A DNA stretch of 17,682 nt from Lachnospiraceae bacterium (GTDB lineage Bacteria; Bacillota; Clostridia; Lachnospirales; Lachnospiraceae). The notes beneath the pieces are model-generated. The model searched no databases and was not told where the DNA came from. It worked only from the letters and a program-made list of their open reading frames with translations. The translations under genes and the position numbers were made by a program. Of the stretch, positions 14,444 through 17,682 are shown in pieces. How positions within the stretch are numbered: the stretch's first letter is position 1; each line of letters begins with the position of its first letter. Location: assembly GCA_900767585.1 (NCBI GenBank), contig CAAFZP010000104.1:1-17682 (forward strand), in the 5' to 3' direction.

Positions 14444-17008
14444 ATGGGAGATAACGAAAGAACAGTATTGTATGATGCACAGATGATGCAGCAATACAAA
14501 CAGGAAAATAATGGAAAAAGTTCCCTTATTATCGTAGATAGAAGCGGAATTAATGAATATGATCTGTCCTTGTTTGCGGATGGTGCTTATACATTTGGCA
14601 GAGGCGAAGGCAATAGTATTCAATTAAACTCGAGTATTGTTTCTAGCAATCACGGAGAAATCTATCTGCAACAGGGACGTTTTTTTATAAAGGATAACGG
14701 GAGTTCCAACGGTTCCTATATCGCTTATGGAACACAGTTTATGCAGATGGCGCCAAACCAGTATTATGGCGGCGATGGAAGAGATATGATTGTCCGTCTC
14801 GGAACAAATTATTCTATGGACGGTATTGATCCGGTTCTTCTTTTGTACAATGCGAGACAGGCAAATGGACGTTGGAAGACGTTTCAATTGCGCGAGGGAG
14901 ACAGCAGTATTGGACGAGCCGAGGATTGCGATATCCGGTTGAAAAATGTTGCTGTATCTCGATATCATGCGGGCGTGCGGAATGTAAACGGACAGTATTA
15001 TGTGTTTGATAATGGTTCGACAAATGGCGTATTTGTCAATGGAAGCCGCATATCCAAATCATATCATCTGTCCAACAAAGATATTTTTACTATTTTAAAT
15101 ACAACATTCATCTTTGATGGAAACATGTTGCATTACAAAGTGAACCCGGAAGGTATTGCGCTCGAAATCCAGAATCTGAACAAGGATGTACCGGCAAAAG
15201 GCGGTAGAAAGACAATTCTGGACAAAGTTTCTTTGAGCATTGAACCAAACGAATTCGTCGCAATTATCGGTGGGTCCGGAGCGGGAAAGACGACGCTCAT
15301 GACAGCCATGAGTGGATTTGATTCCAAAATAACCGGTCAGGTTTATTGTAATGGAACCAATCTGCGTGAGAACTTCCAGACACTCAAGAATATCATCGGT
15401 TTTGTGCCACAGCAGGATATCATCTATGAGAATATCACATTAAAAAAGATGCTTTACTATACAGCGAAGATGAAGATGCCGGAAGACACAAGCAAAGCAG
15501 AGATTGAGGCACGGATTGAGGAAGTGCTTGGCATGGTCGAGCTTTTGGAACATAAAGACACTTATATCCGCAGGCTTTCAGGCGGACAGAAGAAACGTGC
15601 TAGTATTGCGGTGGAGCTTCTTGCAAACCCTGGACTTTTCTTCCTGGATGAGCCGACATCGGGATTGGATCCGGAGACAGAGGAACATTTGATGCGTACA
15701 CTCTCCAGACTTTCCAAGGAACAGGAAAAGACGATTGTGATGGTAACACATACGATCAACAATCTGGATCTGTGTGATAAGGTTATCATCATGGGAAAAG
15801 GTGGCAGACTCTGCTATTGTGGAAGCCCGTCCGGTATCAAAGATTTCTTCCAGACAGATGATCTGGTAAAAGTATATGAGTACATCACTGCCGACTCCAA
15901 AAACTGGGAAGCAAGATTTAAGATGTCTGGAATCAATCGGGTAAGTGGGCATTCGACGCAGTCGAACGGAGAAGCAATCAAACCGAGAAAGGTGAATGGG
16001 TTTACGCAGCTTGGAATCCTTGTGCGCCGGTATACAACGCTTATTATGAATGATATGCAGCGGCTTTTGCTGATTTTTGGGCAGCCGCTTATCATCGGTC
16101 TGCTTTTGACATTGGTTGCAAGGGAGGGAATCTATGAAAAGTTTACAGAGACGCAGTCAATACTTTTCACATTGATGAGTGGCGGCATCTGGATGGGACT
16201 TTTAAATACGATTCAGGAAGTAAACAAAGAGCGTGTCATCTTGAAACGGGAATATATGGGTAATCTGAAACTGCCTGTATACATGTTGTCAAAATATATC
16301 GTTCAGGGCGTGATTTCAGCGATCCAGGCTGTGATTCTTGTCATGACATTTATGCTTGTGAAAGGACACCCAACCTGTGAGGGTGTGATCATCAAGAATG
16401 CGACGCTTGAGATTATTGTTTTGATCTTCCTGACAATTTATGCATCTGCTGGTATGGGATTGCTTTTATCTTCCATCACAAAGAGCGCAGACCGTGCGAT
16501 GTCGATTGCACCATTTGTGCTGATCGTCCAGCTTATTTTCTCGGGAATATTGTTTGAACTTAGCGGAGTTACAGATAAACTTTCGTATCTGACATTCTCG
16601 CGCTGGGCAATGGAGTCCATCGGAAGCACCTGTGACTTAAATGAACTGGAACCGCCAGGACAGGAAGAGGCAGATGATGTGGAAAAACAGTTTGATGATC
16701 TGGTAGCAACCTGTAATGATGCAATCGCAGAGATGCAGGAGACATATGACGAAAAAATTAATGAGCTGCAAGATGCGGTTGAAACGTATTCTGCGCTTGC
16801 AAATAATCCGCAGACATTTGATGAATATACATCAGAACCGCAGACGATTGAAACGGAATATGAGCCTGCAGAGACAGAGACAAAAGAAATGTATGAACGG
16901 TCTGCGACAAGAACCGCCCGTTCCTGGGGAATCCTGTTTGGTTCAACATTCCTATGTGCAGGAATCAGCATTCTGGTATTACGGAAATTAAAAGATGAAC
17001 AACGATAA
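14444..17008 (+). CDS. Tandem-FHA ABC transporter (ABCG-type half transporter)
   Basis: A single-chain ATPase-permease with two N-terminal FHA (phosphothreonine-binding) domains. FHA1 spans about 45-120, with GR 52-53, SNH 68-70 and NGSSNG 85-90. FHA2 spans about 150-225, with GR 157-158, SRYH 172-175 and NGSTNG 190-195. The ATPase has Walker A GGSGAGKTT (276-284), the VPQQD Q-loop, signature LSGGQ (378-382), Walker B LFFLDEP (398-404) and switch His436. An ABC-2 membrane domain with about six helices (541-559, 575-590, 617-639, 655-676, 686-706, 828-846) follows. This ATPase-before-membrane order is ABCG-like, and the FHA plan resembles mycobacterial Rv1747. The loop before the last helix (707-827) is large, acidic and partly coiled coil. 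ATG 14444 has GGGAG at 14433-14437. The substrate is unknown. No own promoter is evident, so expression probably needs read-through of the ftsZ terminator. Confidence 0.9.
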   Translation: MGDNERTVLYDAQMMQQYKQENNGKSSLIIVDRSGINEYDLSLFADGAYTFGRGEGNSIQLNSSIVSSNHGEIYLQQGRFFIKDNGSSNGSYIAYGTQFMQMAPNQYYGGDGRDMIVRLGTNYSMDGIDPVLLLYNARQANGRWKTFQLREGDSSIGRAEDCDIRLKNVAVSRYHAGVRNVNGQYYVFDNGSTNGVFVNGSRISKSYHLSNKDIFTILNTTFIFDGNMLHYKVNPEGIALEIQNLNKDVPAKGGRKTILDKVSLSIEPNEFVAIIGGSGAGKTTLMTAMSGFDSKITGQVYCNGTNLRENFQTLKNIIGFVPQQDIIYENITLKKMLYYTAKMKMPEDTSKAEIEARIEEVLGMVELLEHKDTYIRRLSGGQKKRASIAVELLANPGLFFLDEPTSGLDPETEEHLMRTLSRLSKEQEKTIVMVTHTINNLDLCDKVIIMGKGGRLCYCGSPSGIKDFFQTDDLVKVYEYITADSKNWEARFKMSGINRVSGHSTQSNGEAIKPRKVNGFTQLGILVRRYTTLIMNDMQRLLLIFGQPLIIGLLLTLVAREGIYEKFTETQSILFTLMSGGIWMGLLNTIQEVNKERVILKREYMGNLKLPVYMLSKYIVQGVISAIQAVILVMTFMLVKGHPTCEGVIIKNATLEIIVLIFLTIYASAGMGLLLSSITKSADRAMSIAPFVLIVQLIFSGILFELSGVTDKLSYLTFSRWAMESIGSTCDLNELEPPGQEEADDVEKQFDDLVATCNDAIAEMQETYDEKINELQDAVETYSALANNPQTFDEYTSEPQTIETEYEPAETETKEMYERSATRTARSWGILFGSTFLCAGISILVLRKLKDEQR

Positions 17009-17086
17009 TCTGACAGGATAAGGGAAGGGAAATATAATTTACTAACAAACAAAATCGGCATTATCATTCTATGCAGACGCGCGCGG

Positions 17087-17229
17087 GTAGCGTCACATCG
17101 CTACGCTCTGTGACAGGTCGTCGACATTCATACTAAATGGAACTTCGTTCCATGAATGTCTCCTCTCGCTCGGTTCAGCACGCAGCGGTACTAAATTCGC
17201 GTTGCACGCTCATTAAGTGCCGGCGTGCT
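17087..17229. repeat. Cluster of three nested hairpins in the intergenic region
   Basis: Three adjacent structures: (1) GTCACA/TGTGAC (17092-17097/17109-17114), overlapping an alternative GTAGCG/CGCTAC stem (17087-17092/17099-17104). (2) An 8-bp outer stem GACATTCA/TGAATGTC (17123-17130/17153-17160) enclosing TGGAAC-TTC-GTTCCA (17138-17152). (3) AGCACGC/GCGTGCT (17177-17183/17223-17229) enclosing a 16-position arm pair 17186-17201/17207-17222 with three mismatches. Units 2 and 3 share TACTAAAT on the left arm. The stretch is more G/C-rich than its surroundings, has no ORF and no T run. It looks like a dispersed palindromic repeat or a structured RNA; I cannot name a family. Flanking bases 17009-17086 and 17230-17330 show nothing recognisable. 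Confidence 0.6.
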
Positions 17230-17330
17230 TCAACGGTCTGCTTTAGAATTGTATCCATGTGGTTTCTTTATTTACTTTATTGATTTATGCAAATTCCTAA
17301 CATATTACCTCAACCTTACAAAAGCGAAAG

Positions 17331-17462
17331 AAACACACTTATCAACTGCATAGATATCCAGATCGGATTCGAGTAATATACATATGTTTAGAACTTCTTA
17401 GTTTCAATACATCGTATTTACTCGAACCGATACTGGATATATGCAATTGATATGGTGTGTTT
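17331..17462. repeat. Long imperfect inverted repeat between convergent genes
   Basis: Arms 17331-17394 and 17401-17462 fold on each other around loop TTCTTA. Paired blocks, outside to inside: AAACACAC/GTGTGTTT (17331-17338/17455-17462), TATCAA/TTGATA, TGCATA/TATGCA, TATCCAG/CTGGATA, ATCGG/CCGAT, TTCGAGTAA/TTACTCGAA (17368-17376/17418-17426), ATAC/GTAT, then weaker pairs. Small bulges and one C-A mismatch interrupt it. The right end lies four bases past the EAL gene stop, and the minus-strand continuation is T-rich. It could be a bidirectional terminator for the two convergent genes, or a MITE-like insertion; no flanking duplication is obvious. Confidence 0.7.
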
Positions 17463-17465
17463 CGT

Positions 17466-17682
17466 TTATTTCACATATTTCCGGTAGAACGTATCGAGTT
17501 CGAGCGGCTTATCGTAGTAGTAGCCCTGGATACATTCGACACCTGCGTTTCGTACGATGGAGAGTGCTTCCACTTTCTCGACACCTTCCGCACAGACAGC
17601 GATACCAACCTTCTTGCAGTATGTAACGATGAATTCGATCAGCGCTTTGTCCTTCGGTTTCTCCGTGATGCTCCGCGTCATC
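17466..17682 (-). CDS. C-terminal end of an EAL-domain protein (partial)
   Basis: Only the last 72 codons are in the window; the gene continues past the right edge, so the Met at 17679-17681 is probably internal. The segment DKALIEFIVTYCKKVGI, then CAEGVEKVEAL and IQGYYYDKPLELDTF, is the C-terminal part of the EAL phosphodiesterase fold, which hydrolyses cyclic di-GMP. The AEGVE glutamate and the QGYYY glutamine are conserved active-site-region residues and are intact. The EAL, DDFG-loop and metal-binding motifs lie off the window, so catalytic competence cannot be judged. Such domains are often fused to GGDEF or sensor domains. It is convergent with the FHA-ABC gene, and the long inverted repeat at 17331-17462 directly follows its stop. 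Confidence 0.88.
   Translation of the reverse strand, partial: MTRSITEKPKDKALIEFIVTYCKKVGIAVCAEGVEKVEALSIVRNAGVECIQGYYYDKPLELDTFYRKYVK

Noticed and set aside
16438..17067. 209-codon minus-strand open frame over the 3' end of the FHA-ABC gene
   Set aside because: Ser-rich shadow frame of the acidic loop and helices; no recognisable domain and no supporting context.
1..17682. tRNA, rRNA, CRISPR arrays, complete insertion sequences
   Set aside because: Looked for on both strands; no cloverleaf, spacer-repeat array or transposase was seen.

Overview
The window looks like a chromosomal segment of a Lachnospiraceae-type member of the Clostridia. This is inferred from strong AGGAGG-like ribosome sites, frequent TTG starts, moderate base composition, a Tn916-type excisionase, and a division/cell-wall (dcw) order that resembles Bacillus subtilis with genes removed. 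I cannot fix the genus.

Layout. Bases 1-340 hold a Tn916-family excisionase-like gene with no integrase beside it. Its best ribosome site and ATG lie in a different frame from the conserved body, and the two frames meet at an A AAA AAG slippery heptamer. Bases 380-2670 carry a likely two-gene unit, ychF-lgt, with a good promoter in front and a strong terminator behind. Bases 2670-14430 are the dcw cluster: mraZ, rsmH, ftsL-like, two tandem class B penicillin-binding proteins, mraY, murD, ftsW, ftsQ/divIB and ftsZ. murE, murF, murG, murB and ftsA are not present. Bases 14444-17008 encode an 854-residue FHA-FHA-ABC transporter. The remainder is a roughly 450-base intergenic region rich in inverted repeats, then the C-terminal end of an EAL-domain protein on the minus strand, cut by the window edge.

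How the genes work together. MraY makes lipid I and MurD adds D-glutamate in the cytoplasmic precursor pathway. FtsW polymerises lipid II and the class B PBPs cross-link the product at the septum. FtsL and FtsQ/DivIB form the membrane scaffold around FtsW and its PBP, and FtsZ is the ring. MraZ is the cluster's DNA-binding regulator and RsmH a 16S rRNA methylase. The FHA-ABC protein next to ftsZ could place a phosphothreonine-reading transporter in the same control circuit; that is inference from context.

Regulation visible in the sequence: five helically phased GTGG repeats before mraZ (probable MraZ boxes); a terminator-like hairpin between ftsL and the first PBP; a perfect 19-base dyad on the -10 box of a probable ftsZ promoter; a strong terminator between ftsZ and the FHA-ABC gene; and a very long imperfect inverted repeat between the two convergent genes at the right end. 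All structures were read by eye; no folding, search or alignment program was run.
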